Shown: positions 36,636 to 45,086 of the stretch, one piece after another
Position numbering within the stretch: position 1 is the stretch's first letter
Layout of the letters: each line of letters opens with the position of its first letter
Source of the DNA: Peptoniphilus duerdenii ATCC BAA-1640
GTDB lineage: Bacteria > Bacillota > Clostridia > Tissierellales > Peptoniphilaceae
DNA length: 64,000 nt
NCBI RefSeq assembly: GCF_000146345.1
Contig: NZ_GL397071.1
Coordinates: 1,693,904-1,757,903 of the forward strand
Direction of reading: 5' to 3'
The notes under the pieces: model-generated
What the model was told of the DNA's origin: nothing
What the model saw: only the letters and a program-made list of their open reading frames with translations
Database searches by the model: none
Position numbers and translations under genes: made by a program

Positions 36636-36674
36636 AGGCTTTCTCGTCCTTTCTTTTGAAAATTAGGTCTATTT

Positions 36675-36722
36675 TCATGCTTTTCTACATGCTACTATAA
36701 GTTGCTTTAATTCTATTTCCAT
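36675..36722 (-). CDS. 15-residue micro-ORF
   Basis: ATG with a strong AAAAGGAG ribosome site encodes MEIELKQLIVACRKA and stops. It sits in the gap between the phase-variable gene and the XhlA-like gene. The good ribosome site suggests translation, perhaps as a leader or as the remnant of a short phage peptide. No function can be assigned. Confidence 0.35.
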   Translation of the reverse strand: MEIELKQLIVACRKA

Positions 36723-36734
36723 AATTTTCTCCTT

Positions 36735-37053
36735 TTAGTCAGTAAAATAGTTGTCTACCTTTCTTTGCCATCCTTCTTTTGAAATTTCTACCGTAATATA
36801 ATCATCCTGTCTTATTGAATTGTCAAAACTACACGTAAAACTTCCAGAGACAGAAGAGACACCTTCAGTAAAAAATTTACCGTTTAAACTGATTTTAACT
36901 TTACATTTAGCTGGGTAGGTATTAAATGCAAGATCTGTCAATCCTGGATATATATTTATATCACTAGTCATCACCGTTGGCATCTCCCAAACTAAATCCC
37001 CCCCCCCTAAATATTTCTACAACACGCTTATTTAAGCCATTTTTAAGTTCCAT
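36735..37053 (-). CDS. fiber-adjacent protein, frame broken by a G10 tract (probably phase-variable)
   Basis: The start at 37053 has an AGGAGG ribosome site and reads MELKNGLNKRVVEIFR before a run of ten G residues shifts the frame into a TAG. With nine G residues the frame continues as GGDLVWEMPTVM and gives a 105-residue protein, exactly the length of the neighbouring paralogue at 37069-37386 (which has KGKELVWQLPTVM at this place). The C-terminal 82 residues look like a beta-rich tail accessory domain of unknown function. In this assembly it is off. A sequencing error is the alternative. Confidence 0.7.
36998..37007 (-). repeat. poly-G10 tract inside a coding sequence
   Basis: Ten consecutive G residues on the minus strand, at codon 16-19 of the gene starting at 37053. 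A length of nine or twelve restores the frame; ten as written does not. Confidence 0.9.
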
Positions 37054-37068
37054 AAATCCTCCTTTTTA

Positions 37069-37386
37069 TTAAACTATATAATTATTTCGTAAATCTCTCC
37101 ATCCACTTTTTGTAATTTTTATAGTCACATAATCTTCGCTTCGAAGTGGAGTGCCTAATCCACACGAGAAATTGCCATCAAATGAAGATTGAGCATTTGC
37201 GACTTCCTTGTCGTTAACCGTAACAGTAACATTACATCTCGCAGGATAAGTTGTAAAAACTAAAGTTTGTATGCCCGCGTATACGTTAACCTCGCTAATC
37301 ATTACAGTAGGTAATTGCCAAACAAGCTCCTTACCTTTATACATTTGATTTATGATTTTATTATTTTTCTCAATGTTTTCTAACAT
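37069..37386 (-). CDS. fiber-adjacent protein, intact paralogue
   Basis: A 105-residue protein of unknown function and the intact copy of the phase-variable neighbour. The shared core is LVWxxPTVM, then S-(E/D)-(V/I)-N-(V/I)-Y-(A/P)-G, TYPA(R/K)C and DYITV(K/E)I(T/S)K. The alternating hydrophobic pattern suggests a small beta-sandwich. It follows the collagen-like fiber gene, so the product may be a tail-tip or fiber-associated protein. Confidence 0.65.
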   Translation of the reverse strand: MLENIEKNNKIINQMYKGKELVWQLPTVMISEVNVYAGIQTLVFTTYPARCNVTVTVNDKEVANAQSSFDGNFSCGLGTPLRSEDYVTIKITKSGWRDLRNNYIV

Positions 37387-37394
37387 TTAACCAC

Positions 37395-38120
37395 CTATCT
37401 TTCAGTAACAAGGTATAATGTTTCAGGCTCAACAGTTCCGCTGCTTACCAGTTTTCTGTGTTCTGCTTTTGTTATCCACACTACTTTAACTCCTACTTCT
37501 TCTTTCTTTGCATATCCACTTAATTGACTCGTAACATCAATGCTTTCTAAGTCTTTTTTAGTTGCATAGTCTTTTAGTAGTTCGTCCTTGGCTACCTTGG
37601 TGGCTAGTTCCTGTTTCTGCGCCTCCGTCAAATCTGTATACTTTAAAGGATCCCCCTTTTCACCCTTAAAGCCTTGTGGACCAATTTTTCCTCTTTCGCC
37701 AGTCTTACCTGGAGGTCCTAGTGGTCCTGGTGGTCCAATTTCTCCCTGATCACCCTTAGGACCTTTGATTCTGCCTACATTGGTAAATTTGCCATCTTTA
37801 GCAATATACAGGTCACCTTGTACCATGTAACCTACACCATCTTTGGGATTCTTAGGAAGTGAGGCTTCATCTGCTACAGTGCCATTGATACTAAGACTAG
37901 TACCAGTATCACCTTTTTCACCTTTATCTCCAGTGAGTCCTATAGGACCTCTATTTAAATAAGGTAAGTCGGAGTATGGACTTTTGCCATCTCCGACTTT
38001 CATAAACTGTGTATCATTTTCAATTGCAAGCTCCCCTTTAAGCAAGATTAAGTTTTCCTCTTCAAGCTCAGCCTTAGTGCCATAATTAAAAATGAATCTT
38101 CCTTCTTTTAAGATTTTCAA
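37395..38120 (-). CDS. collagen-like tail fiber protein
   Basis: A 241-residue fiber. The N-terminal 60 residues resemble phage tail-fiber attachment (hyaluronidase-type repeat [26 protein letters not shown]). Two blocks of Gly-X-Y repeats follow, near residues 58-74 ([16 protein letters not shown]) and 118-158 ([14 protein letters not shown] and onward), which should form a triple helix. A globular C-terminal tip of about 80 residues ends the chain. It probably contacts the host surface. Confidence 0.85.
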   Translation of the reverse strand: MKILKEGRFIFNYGTKAELEEENLILLKGELAIENDTQFMKVGDGKSPYSDLPYLNRGPIGLTGDKGEKGDTGTSLSINGTVADEASLPKNPKDGVGYMVQGDLYIAKDGKFTNVGRIKGPKGDQGEIGPPGPLGPPGKTGERGKIGPQGFKGEKGDPLKYTDLTEAQKQELATKVAKDELLKDYATKKDLESIDVTSQLSGYAKKEEVGVKVVWITKAEHRKLVSSGTVEPETLYLVTER

Positions 38121-38122
38121 TT

Positions 38123-38269
38123 TTAAACTCCTTGAAGCTCTTTGATCACTTCTTCAACTGCTGCTCTTATACCAAATAAAGCAGGTACTTGGTCAATTTT
38201 ATAGACTCCAGTCATAACCATAGTGACCCAAGCTTTTACTACCATTGAATTTCTATCAAATTTTAACAT
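38123..38269 (-). CDS. small phage protein, CD1375-like (copy 2)
   Basis: A 48-residue protein, MLKFDRNSMVVKAWVTMVMTG at the start, then VYKIDQVPALFGIRAAVEEVI. It begins one base inside the stop of the preceding copy (TAATG). The AWVTM and VP...(I/L)RA core is shared with the neighbour. Similar short proteins lie beside tail fiber genes in clostridial phages. Function is unknown. Confidence 0.7.
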   Translation of the reverse strand: MLKFDRNSMVVKAWVTMVMTGVYKIDQVPALFGIRAAVEEVIKELQGV

Positions 38270-38424
38270 TATTTATCCCCCTTTCTTTGATCTAACACTT
38301 TTTTAACGACTGCCCTCAAATCCCAGATATCAGGCACATCGTCTAGTATTCTTTCACCACTTAAAATCATGGTTACCCACGCATTTACGATAATACTATC
38401 TTCTTTAAAAAATCCAGTTGCCAT
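38269..38424 (-). CDS. small phage protein, CD1375-like (copy 1)
   Basis: A 51-residue protein with NAWVTMILSGERILDDVP and IWDLRAVVKKVL, paralogous to the next gene. Start and upstream stop share a base (TAATG), so it is coupled to the 78-residue gene before it. Function is unknown. Confidence 0.7.
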   Translation of the reverse strand: MATGFFKEDSIIVNAWVTMILSGERILDDVPDIWDLRAVVKKVLDQRKGDK

Positions 38425-38660
38425 TATTTCATACCTCCCATACTTACCATCATTGTTGTAAGTTCTGTTATTGCCTTTGCTTGATCCATTGCCATCTGCT
38501 GTACCATCATGGTCATCTCAACTGCAAGTTCGCTACTATCTGCAGCTTTACTTTCTATTACATTTGCTAAATGTTCAGTTTGTTTTTTTAAATCACCTGA
38601 AGCCTCAAGCTCTCTAATTGCTTGTATCTCTGAGACAGGCTTTTGTAAAAATTCTATCAT
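38424..38660 (-). CDS. small helical phage protein
   Basis: A 78-residue helical protein with no cysteine. Residues 12-70 are amphipathic (IQAIRELEASGDLKKQTEHLA) and the C-terminus is methionine-rich (MTMMVQQMAMDQ, TTMMVSMGGMK). It overlaps the end of the Cys-rich gene by four bases and is coupled to the two CD1375-like genes. I do not recognise the family. Confidence 0.6.
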   Translation of the reverse strand: MIEFLQKPVSEIQAIRELEASGDLKKQTEHLANVIESKAADSSELAVEMTMMVQQMAMDQAKAITELTTMMVSMGGMK

Positions 38661-40360
38661 TCTACTGATCCTCCTATCGAAGTTATATAGCTAGTTACTG
38701 TGGATTTGCCTTTTTCAATCGTTAGCCTTATATTTACTCCCCACTTTGTAGCAGTCTTAGAAGAGTTTAAGAAGTTAAAGGCTCTACCCTCATTAGTTAC
38801 CACAGTTGCATCTTCCCATGTAGGAGCCGCATCATAAGCATTATTACAAACCTCTACTTTGCCTGTAGCTCCAGGAGCCACGAACCAGCCAGGAATAACA
38901 AGGACTTTCTTTGCCATTACGTCAGTATCTCTTGGATCCTTAAGTTGCATTACGACTCTTGCAGCAGTTCTAGTGAAAGATACTAGCCTAGTAGATACCA
39001 AGCCATTGCTATCAGTAGCCACGATCTTCAGAGTGTGCTTACCTAGTGTCAATTTTAAGAAGTCAAAGCCTTTAAGCTCATATCTGTACTCTTTATTGTC
39101 TACTCCATCAAACTCAGGCACTACGAGCCTATTGTCTAAGAAGACTTTAATCTTTATCTTGTCTTTTTCTTCATCAGTAACTGAGTAAATATAAGTAAAT
39201 TCTTTGTCTTTTTCTCCTAAATCTGTGTCAGTGCCGCTGATAATAGGAGCAAAGTTACTTCTAACAAAGGTAAATCTTCTATAACTTACAGCATTATTTG
39301 CATCTCTCGCTTCAATTTCTATTACATTGCTTGTATTGATCGCAAATTCAGAGAGCATTTCAGCAGTAACAGTTATAGATTGCTCACCAGTACCAATATT
39401 TGTAATGTTCTTTAAGATTTTGCCGTTAAGTTTCTCAATTACGTTGACCTTGTCATTATTAGGATCTTTGACAGTATAAACGATTGTAAAAGCAGAGTTT
39501 TTATTCCCTAGATCGGTGTCAGTACCGCTTATTATAGGAGCGGTGTTTATCTTCTCAAAAGTATAGGTTCTAGTATAGGTTGTACCTTCTTTATCTCTAG
39601 CTATAATCTCTATCTTATGTTTTCCAAGCTCATACTTAGTAAGATCTACATCAATAGTCTTTCTAATTCCTAATGATGTTTCTGTAAAATCTTGGATAAT
39701 CTGATTATCAACTGTAATTTTAACTTCTACTCTATCTCCGTCATCTGAATCGGTGACGATGTAATTAATTGAGAAATTTTCTGTTACAGCTCCATAATCA
39801 TAATTGGATCCAGAGATTATAGGAGCGGAGTTATTCACAACTGTTACTATTTGAGAGTAAGTATATCCTGAAGTTAAATTGTAGGAGTCGTAGGCTCTTA
39901 CTCTGTATCTTACGCTCTTAGTGCCTTTAGGTACTGTGTCAGTGTAAGAAGTTGAGCTTCCGTTATAAATTTGACTATAGCTGCCGTTGTCGATAGACCT
40001 TTCTAAGGTGTATCCACTTAAATTTCCATCAGAATCACTAGCATACCCCCAAGATATACTAAAGGATTTCTCACTTCTTATTGGATTTGGAAGATTGACT
40101 CCTCCAGGACTACTTGGAGCAGAGTTCTTTTCTGCACCAGATTGACAGCTTTTCTCGCATGAAGATTCACAATTTTTTTGACATGAACTTTGGCAGCCAT
40201 TTTCGCAATATCCTTGACATCCTTGGCAATTGCTCTCACATGTTGTTTGACAACTATGTCTACAGCGTTCTTCTTTATTACTTTGGCACTCCTGACAGTA
40301 GCCTTCGCAGCTTACCCCTTGGCAAGCACTACATGTTTCCCATCCATCGCAATATCCCAT
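38657..40360 (-). CDS. tail surface protein with a 17-cysteine N-terminal domain, FN3 and Ig-like repeats
   Basis: A 567-residue structural protein. Residues 1-75 contain 17 cysteines (positions 4, 10, 13, 18, 22, 25, 33, 37, 41, 45, 48, 52, 56, 60, 64, 68, 72), mostly spaced CxxxC and separated by Q, E, S and N. A fibronectin type III domain follows (near 95-175), then three Ig-like repeats of about 95 residues, each starting N-x-APIISG. A C-terminal domain completes it. No signal peptide is present. The start shares TAATG with the radical SAM gene. I infer that the Cys-rich part is the substrate of that enzyme. Confidence 0.8.
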   Translation of the reverse strand: MGYCDGWETCSACQGVSCEGYCQECQSNKEERCRHSCQTTCESNCQGCQGYCENGCQSSCQKNCESSCEKSCQSGAEKNSAPSSPGGVNLPNPIRSEKSFSISWGYASDSDGNLSGYTLERSIDNGSYSQIYNGSSTSYTDTVPKGTKSVRYRVRAYDSYNLTSGYTYSQIVTVVNNSAPIISGSNYDYGAVTENFSINYIVTDSDDGDRVEVKITVDNQIIQDFTETSLGIRKTIDVDLTKYELGKHKIEIIARDKEGTTYTRTYTFEKINTAPIISGTDTDLGNKNSAFTIVYTVKDPNNDKVNVIEKLNGKILKNITNIGTGEQSITVTAEMLSEFAINTSNVIEIEARDANNAVSYRRFTFVRSNFAPIISGTDTDLGEKDKEFTYIYSVTDEEKDKIKIKVFLDNRLVVPEFDGVDNKEYRYELKGFDFLKLTLGKHTLKIVATDSNGLVSTRLVSFTRTAARVVMQLKDPRDTDVMAKKVLVIPGWFVAPGATGKVEVCNNAYDAAPTWEDATVVTNEGRAFNFLNSSKTATKWGVNIRLTIEKGKSTVTSYITSIGGSVE

Positions 40361-41469
40361 TATTTCACCTTACCTTTCTTTAATTTCTTATAGCTTTCAA
40401 AACACATTTCACTATATACGCATAGAGGCTCACTCATGACGTTTAAATCTCCATTTTTAAAGTAATTATTAATCACGCAGCCGCCGTTGCAAACTTGCTT
40501 CAAGCTGCAGCTTTCACATCTACCAGCCTTAGAGCTTTCTACCTTTGAAATATGATATCTTGAAATAACTTCATATCTCTTTTCATCATCCACTCCATCG
40601 TAGATATTGCCGATTATGAAGTCATCACAGTCGGAATTTTCAGTCATTTCTTGACAACTATAAAGATTTCCGCTTGCACCACATGAAGCGTACCTACCTG
40701 CACCAAGTCCACAATTACCGCAGCCCTCAGTATTGCAGAGTTGCACTCTTTTATTTCCTGCTTCTCCAGATTCCAAAAGCTCAAGATCTCTTTTATATTT
40801 AGATACTTCAGTAAATTCGATTGAGCCATCATTATTTTCTATATATGTCATAATTTTATTTAAGTTTCTAGCAAGTTCTCTATAATCTTCTTCGGTCCAA
40901 GTTGCAAAGACATTTATAATCATAGTGCAGCTTTTATAGCCTATATCTTTTGCCCAGATATAGTTATCGAACATATATCTCACATTTCTTGGATCTAAAG
41001 TAGCTCTAAAAGTGCCATAAGGATTATATTTGAGATAAGTCTTAACATCGACATCATCAAAGCTTCCGCTTCCATCATGCTTTACCCTTAGCAAATCCTG
41101 AGTTTTTCTATCTCCGTCGATTGATAAAAGGATCCCTACATCATTCTTTTTAAAGAATTTTAATTTTTCTTCATCTAGCAGAGTGCCATTAGTAGTAATA
41201 TCTAGGTGATAATCTCCGTATGTTTTTCTTATATACTCTACAAGCGGTTTAACTATATCGTCATATCGAAGCATAGGCTCACCGCCAAAAAAGGTTATGT
41301 TTGGCACAGTCTTTTCTTCTAGTGCATTTCTAGCGTAGAAGTCAGCACAGTCTTTCGCTACCTTATAGGTCATCTCTTTGGGCTGTTGGACCACAAAGCA
41401 GTACTTACAAGCTAAGTTACACCTCTGAGTGACATTTAAAAAGCCACCGCATATTTTAGGCAAAGCCAT
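40360..41469 (-). CDS. radical SAM/SPASM peptide-modifying enzyme
   Basis: A 369-residue radical SAM enzyme. The [4Fe-4S] motif CNLACKYC (CxxxCxxC) is at residues 17-24, GGEP near 62, and a full SPASM domain follows residue 240: CGASGNLYSC (C-x-G-x4-C) and CESCSLKQVCNGGC (CxxCx5CxxxC), with a final Cys cluster near 345. SPASM enzymes typically make thioether or other crosslinks in Cys-rich peptides (ranthipeptides, sactipeptides) or activate sulfatases. The ATG at 41469 overlaps the previous stop as TAATG with GGAAGGGG upstream. Next gene: the Cys-rich tail protein. Confidence 0.9.
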   Translation of the reverse strand: MALPKICGGFLNVTQRCNLACKYCFVVQQPKEMTYKVAKDCADFYARNALEEKTVPNITFFGGEPMLRYDDIVKPLVEYIRKTYGDYHLDITTNGTLLDEEKLKFFKKNDVGILLSIDGDRKTQDLLRVKHDGSGSFDDVDVKTYLKYNPYGTFRATLDPRNVRYMFDNYIWAKDIGYKSCTMIINVFATWTEEDYRELARNLNKIMTYIENNDGSIEFTEVSKYKRDLELLESGEAGNKRVQLCNTEGCGNCGLGAGRYASCGASGNLYSCQEMTENSDCDDFIIGNIYDGVDDEKRYEVISRYHISKVESSKAGRCESCSLKQVCNGGCVINNYFKNGDLNVMSEPLCVYSEMCFESYKKLKKGKVK

Positions 41470-41942
41470 TAAACGATACCCCTTCCGTTTACCTCGTCGT
41501 AACATCCTTCAAGGATTACGAGATCCTCGTTAATCTTCATAGCTGAAGCTACAAATCCGTTATATGACATGTTATTTGAAGCTTGGCCAAGAAGTGTAGC
41601 CACTTGAATTTGAAGCCTTGATACAATTTCTCTTAATGCTTTAATGTTGACGAAGTTTATAAGGTCATTCCACTCCATCCTCCCTAAATTTTCAGCGTTT
41701 ACAAAAGTACCTTCTTGGAATATATTTCCATCAAATCTTTCGTGTCTAACCAACTGAGTACCATCAGAGTTATTTTTTACAATCGTTTCTTTCTTGACAT
41801 CACCAAATTCAGAAATGTTGTCATACCAAAAAACAAGCCCTAGTTCGTCATTTAAGAGCTTGTCTTTATATTTCTCTATGAATTTATTGTTGTCTTCGTC
41901 TTTCTTTAAGTTGTAATAATCCCTTAAAGTGAATTTACTCAT
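41469..41942 (-). CDS. hypothetical phage tail-region protein
   Basis: A 157-residue soluble protein with no motif I recognise. N-terminal half is charged (LRDYYNLKKDEDNNKFIEKY), central part has LGLVFWYDNISEFGDVKKETIV, and the C-terminal helix is hydrophobic (REIVSRLQIQVATLLGQASN). It is coupled to the radical SAM gene by TAATG and overlaps the upstream gene by eight bases. It might be a substrate-binding partner for the maturase or a baseplate component. Confidence 0.55.
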   Translation of the reverse strand: MSKFTLRDYYNLKKDEDNNKFIEKYKDKLLNDELGLVFWYDNISEFGDVKKETIVKNNSDGTQLVRHERFDGNIFQEGTFVNAENLGRMEWNDLINFVNIKALREIVSRLQIQVATLLGQASNNMSYNGFVASAMKINEDLVILEGCYDEVNGRGIV

Positions 41943-42279
41943 TTCTTACCCCCTTAGCTAAGTCAAAGATATTTATAGGGTCATCGATTTCTACTTCTTT
42001 CACCCTTATATAAAAAGAAGCTACGAGGCTATATCCTGTAGACTTTAAAAGACTATCAGGTTTTGAAATGATGACATTTCCCTCACTGTCTTTGATCACT
42101 ATATCGCTCACTCTTCCTTTTCCCTCAGAGGCATTTGTGAAGATTTTTAAAATATTTCCTGAAATTTCAGTTTTTAAAATCTCCATATTTCTTTTATTGC
42201 CGTCAATTATCATCTCGGCACTTGCAACTTTGCTTTCAATAAAGCCGCATATATCACTTATTAGCTTTTCGCTAAGCAT
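41935..42279 (-). CDS. hypothetical baseplate-region protein
   Basis: A 114-residue protein with alternating beta pattern (SVASAEMIIDGNKR region, VSDIVIKDSEGNVIISKPDS, SLVASFYIRVKEVEID). It sits immediately downstream of the YmfQ-like tail gene, where baseplate wedge or fiber-attachment proteins lie. Specific function is unknown. Confidence 0.55.
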   Translation of the reverse strand: MLSEKLISDICGFIESKVASAEMIIDGNKRNMEILKTEISGNILKIFTNASEGKGRVSDIVIKDSEGNVIISKPDSLLKSTGYSLVASFYIRVKEVEIDDPINIFDLAKGVRNE

Positions 42280-43098
42280 TTACTCACCTCTTTCAAAACT
42301 GTAAATATTATCACTTGCAAAGTCGGTTGCATATATTATCTCTGTGACTTCTCCATTCTCAAGATCTCCAGATTTAATTTTCCCGACAGTAGGATAATAG
42401 TTTTTGCCATAATTGCTACCAACTTCAACATTTAAGTCACTTACTAACCTTTGAGCCTCAGCAAATACATAAGGAATATCACCGCAAGGATGTTCACCAC
42501 ATAAAAAGGCAGGATAGTTATAAGTGCCATATCTTGAGATTATATCTACACCGCATACAAAGCCGTACTTGATGAAAATTCCCAAGTTAGCAGGTACTAT
42601 CCCTCTTAGTTCCTCATATAGCCCGCTTTCTTCATACTCTTTGCCGACAAATAACTCAAACTCTAGTTCATATTTATTATATTTAAGCTCTAGCCTGTAC
42701 TTGGATTTTCCAACTCTGATATTAAGCCATTCTAACAGCGTTCTATGAGTCCAAATAATCTTCTTATTCCAAAGAAGATAAACTCTTTTTCTTCTATCTT
42801 CTAGTGACTCTTTCTTATCAGGTGATATGCCAAGGATTTTTTCATATCTAGCTATGCCATACTCACTAGCTCTTAAAATAAATTTGTCGTTAAAAGTTTT
42901 TAAAAGTCTTCTAGTTAAAAAGTCAAATTCAAGGCTCTCACTGTCGCTCCAGTCAATCCAGTCAGCAGATTTCGCTATGGTCTCGAAGTCATTATAGGCT
43001 TTTAGATCTACATTTCTACTAAGCCTTATCTCAGAGCCTGAGAAGTCCTCTTTCGTGTCGAAGTACCATAGCTTTTCAATATCTCTTCTCTTATCCAT
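42280..43098 (-). CDS. tail protein, YmfQ/XkdU-like (DUF2313)
   Basis: A 272-residue baseplate wedge component. The early region DDFETIAKSADWIDWSDSESLEFDFLTRRLL and the EYGIARYEKILGI motif fit the XkdU/YmfQ family, which lies next to baseplate J in contractile phages. The C-terminal part is longer than in PBSX and has a Cys-Gly-x-H patch (FLCGEHPCGDIPYVFAEAQRL). It overlaps the baseplate J gene by eight bases. Confidence 0.78.
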   Translation of the reverse strand: MDKRRDIEKLWYFDTKEDFSGSEIRLSRNVDLKAYNDFETIAKSADWIDWSDSESLEFDFLTRRLLKTFNDKFILRASEYGIARYEKILGISPDKKESLEDRRKRVYLLWNKKIIWTHRTLLEWLNIRVGKSKYRLELKYNKYELEFELFVGKEYEESGLYEELRGIVPANLGIFIKYGFVCGVDIISRYGTYNYPAFLCGEHPCGDIPYVFAEAQRLVSDLNVEVGSNYGKNYYPTVGKIKSGDLENGEVTEIIYATDFASDNIYSFERGE

Positions 43099-44188
43099 TG
43101 ACTGTCACCACACTAAGCACAGGGATCTCATTTTCTTTTAAAGCTCCATTTCTATCGAAGCCTTCAAGTTTCGTGTCATATACATCGACTACTCCGTCTA
43201 TATCTAGGATTAAAGATTCCAATTTAGATACTCTGATTATTGTCGATTTTTCATTTTCCCACTCTTTTCTAAGCTGTAAGAAGTATGGATTTAAAACACT
43301 TTTAATCTTTTCTTCTATACTTTCTATTTTGTTATTGTCTCTGTAAGTAACTTTTAAAGATACTTTAACCTCTACCTTATTTGCACCCTCTACAGTTACT
43401 AAGTGACCGATAGGAGCTAGTCCGTACCCCTTTTGTTGATTAGGCACAGGATCCAGCTTTTCTTGTACTTTATCAATAAGCTCTTTGCTCGGTACATCAA
43501 ATTTAGAGTCAGTGAAGACGATCTTCACAGTGCCGCCGCCATTCCACACAGGATAGACTTTCACTCCGCCTACACCCTCTATTGCGTGGCACCAGTCCAG
43601 GTATTGGTCTATATTTCCGCCATAAGCGTTGGTATTAATGTTTCTGTAGTATCTGTTTCTAAAGTCTTCAGTGTCTTCCTCTTCTTCACCAGGTTTAATT
43701 ACACTCACTATAAAAGCGTGGTTTAATCCGTTTATATTATCTATCGGAATTAATTTTCCATAAGGGACATTGCCTTTTTCTCCATACTCTTCGCAAATTA
43801 GCTCATAGTAAAACTTACCTTGATTTTCTTCTATGAATTTTATTGCCATATAGTTTAGATCATCAAAGTTAAATCTCGCATTTATAGGCAAAGCAATATT
43901 AAATTCACCCTTAACTATTGCCTGAGTCGCAGGAAAAGGCTCCATCGCTCTATCTTTCGCTACCGCCTTGAGTCCCTCTCTATCCGCAGTGTCACCATAC
44001 ATATTTTTAAGGATCCAGTCCAAGGTCATATATACGAGAGAAAATTCTACCGCAGCAGGAGCTTGGGCATCGTAGATTATTGAACCCTCTCTTTTATCCC
44101 TAGTGTTGTCTACCCTAGACAGCATCCTTTCAAGAAGAAAGTCCGCTGAAAATTCTTCAAACTGAGGTTTATATTCTTTTTTAGCCAT
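43091..44188 (-). CDS. baseplate assembly protein J-like (XkdT)
   Basis: A 365-residue baseplate wedge protein. Motifs: AKDRAMEPFPATQAIVKGEF, EEDTEDFRNRYYRNINTNAYGGNIDQYLDWCHAIEGVGGVKVYPVWNGGGTVKI, and a C-terminal LNPYFLQLRKEWENEKSTIIRVSKLES. The Y/N-x-GN-x2-Q-Y-x2-W pattern is diagnostic of Baseplate_J. It follows the XkdS-like gene by ten bases, as in PBSX. Confidence 0.9.
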   Translation of the reverse strand: MAKKEYKPQFEEFSADFLLERMLSRVDNTRDKREGSIIYDAQAPAAVEFSLVYMTLDWILKNMYGDTADREGLKAVAKDRAMEPFPATQAIVKGEFNIALPINARFNFDDLNYMAIKFIEENQGKFYYELICEEYGEKGNVPYGKLIPIDNINGLNHAFIVSVIKPGEEEEDTEDFRNRYYRNINTNAYGGNIDQYLDWCHAIEGVGGVKVYPVWNGGGTVKIVFTDSKFDVPSKELIDKVQEKLDPVPNQQKGYGLAPIGHLVTVEGANKVEVKVSLKVTYRDNNKIESIEEKIKSVLNPYFLQLRKEWENEKSTIIRVSKLESLILDIDGVVDVYDTKLEGFDRNGALKENEIPVLSVVTVNG

Positions 44189-44198
44189 TTTTCACCCC

Positions 44199-44633
44199 CT
44201 AGTTCACGTTGTCGTAGTCAAATTTCCAAGTATTTTCAATTTCAATTTCTCCATACACTGAATTTACTATGAATGACATACTAAGCTCGTCTCTCAGTGA
44301 TCTATCTTTTAAATAGTTGAAGTCGGTCACTGAAAGCACTCTATCATCTTTAATTAAGCACTCTTCAATTCTTCTAGTAAGTTCTACATAAACATAATTT
44401 TTAGGTTGACCAAATAGATCCTGAAGAGGCATACCAAAAGTAGGATAGATGATGTGCACACCATACTCAGTATTTAGATTTTTATAGATCATCTGTTTTA
44501 AAGCTTCTACATCGTCAATATTCCCGTAAATTCTCTCGGAGTTGACGTGCATCCTATAGGTTTTAGTAGGTGATATTTCTTCATCTATGCTTTCTTGCAT
44601 AGCTAAGTTGATTTCGTTTTGTTCAGGTATCAT
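44199..44633 (-). CDS. baseplate protein XkdS-like (DUF2634)
   Basis: A 144-residue GpW/gp25-like lysozyme-fold wedge protein. The segment GVHIIYPTFGMPLQDLFGQPKNYVYVELTRRIEECLIKDDRVLSV is typical. It shares four bases with the DUF2577-like gene and precedes baseplate J, in PBSX order. Confidence 0.85.
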   Translation of the reverse strand: MIPEQNEINLAMQESIDEEISPTKTYRMHVNSERIYGNIDDVEALKQMIYKNLNTEYGVHIIYPTFGMPLQDLFGQPKNYVYVELTRRIEECLIKDDRVLSVTDFNYLKDRSLRDELSMSFIVNSVYGEIEIENTWKFDYDNVN

Positions 44634-45082
44634 TTCTTTATCCCCTTGTCATGTTTAATCTCAATGATATCTCCCTCAAAGAGCTCCACAGTGCCGTTGG
44701 TTACTACTACTGCACCATGAGGACATGTGCCATGAATCTCGCAGGTGATATTGCCCTTTAATTTGTGAGTACCATCAAAATAATAATCAACCCCGTTAGA
44801 TCCTTGAGGACTTGAAGCCTCATACAAGTAGTACCATACTTGACCTTCTGAGTTAGATTGAAAGACAAAGTAGTGCCCGATTTCTTCGGCAGTAAATTTT
44901 CTATATTTAGGCACTACCAAAAACTCTTCTTTAAGCTCTATGTCATCATCTCTTTTAAAAGTCAAAGGCTCTAGTGTTTCTAATTTTGCATGGACGATTG
45001 TAGGGATCTTTAAAGTTTCGCAATAATTAGCCGCTATCTTAGTAACAGCCCTTTTTAAATTTAAAACATTTACATCACTCAC
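44630..45082 (-). CDS. phage protein DUF2577/XkdR-like
   Basis: A 150-residue protein with a helical N-terminus and a beta-barrel-like middle (LEPLTFKRDDDIELKEEFLVVPKYRKFTA). PBSX XkdR-type proteins form the hub spike base. A C-terminal ELFEGDIIEIKHDKGIKK closes it. A Cys-His pair (CEIHGTCPHGAVV) is present near residue 117. Confidence 0.78.
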   Translation of the reverse strand: MSDVNVLNLKRAVTKIAANYCETLKIPTIVHAKLETLEPLTFKRDDDIELKEEFLVVPKYRKFTAEEIGHYFVFQSNSEGQVWYYLYEASSPQGSNGVDYYFDGTHKLKGNITCEIHGTCPHGAVVVTNGTVELFEGDIIEIKHDKGIKK

Positions 45083-45086
45083 TCAA

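Noticed and set aside
38269..38424. Toxin-antitoxin pair among the small tail-region genes
   Set aside because: The two small proteins are paralogues of each other and sit in the late operon; no toxin motif is visible.
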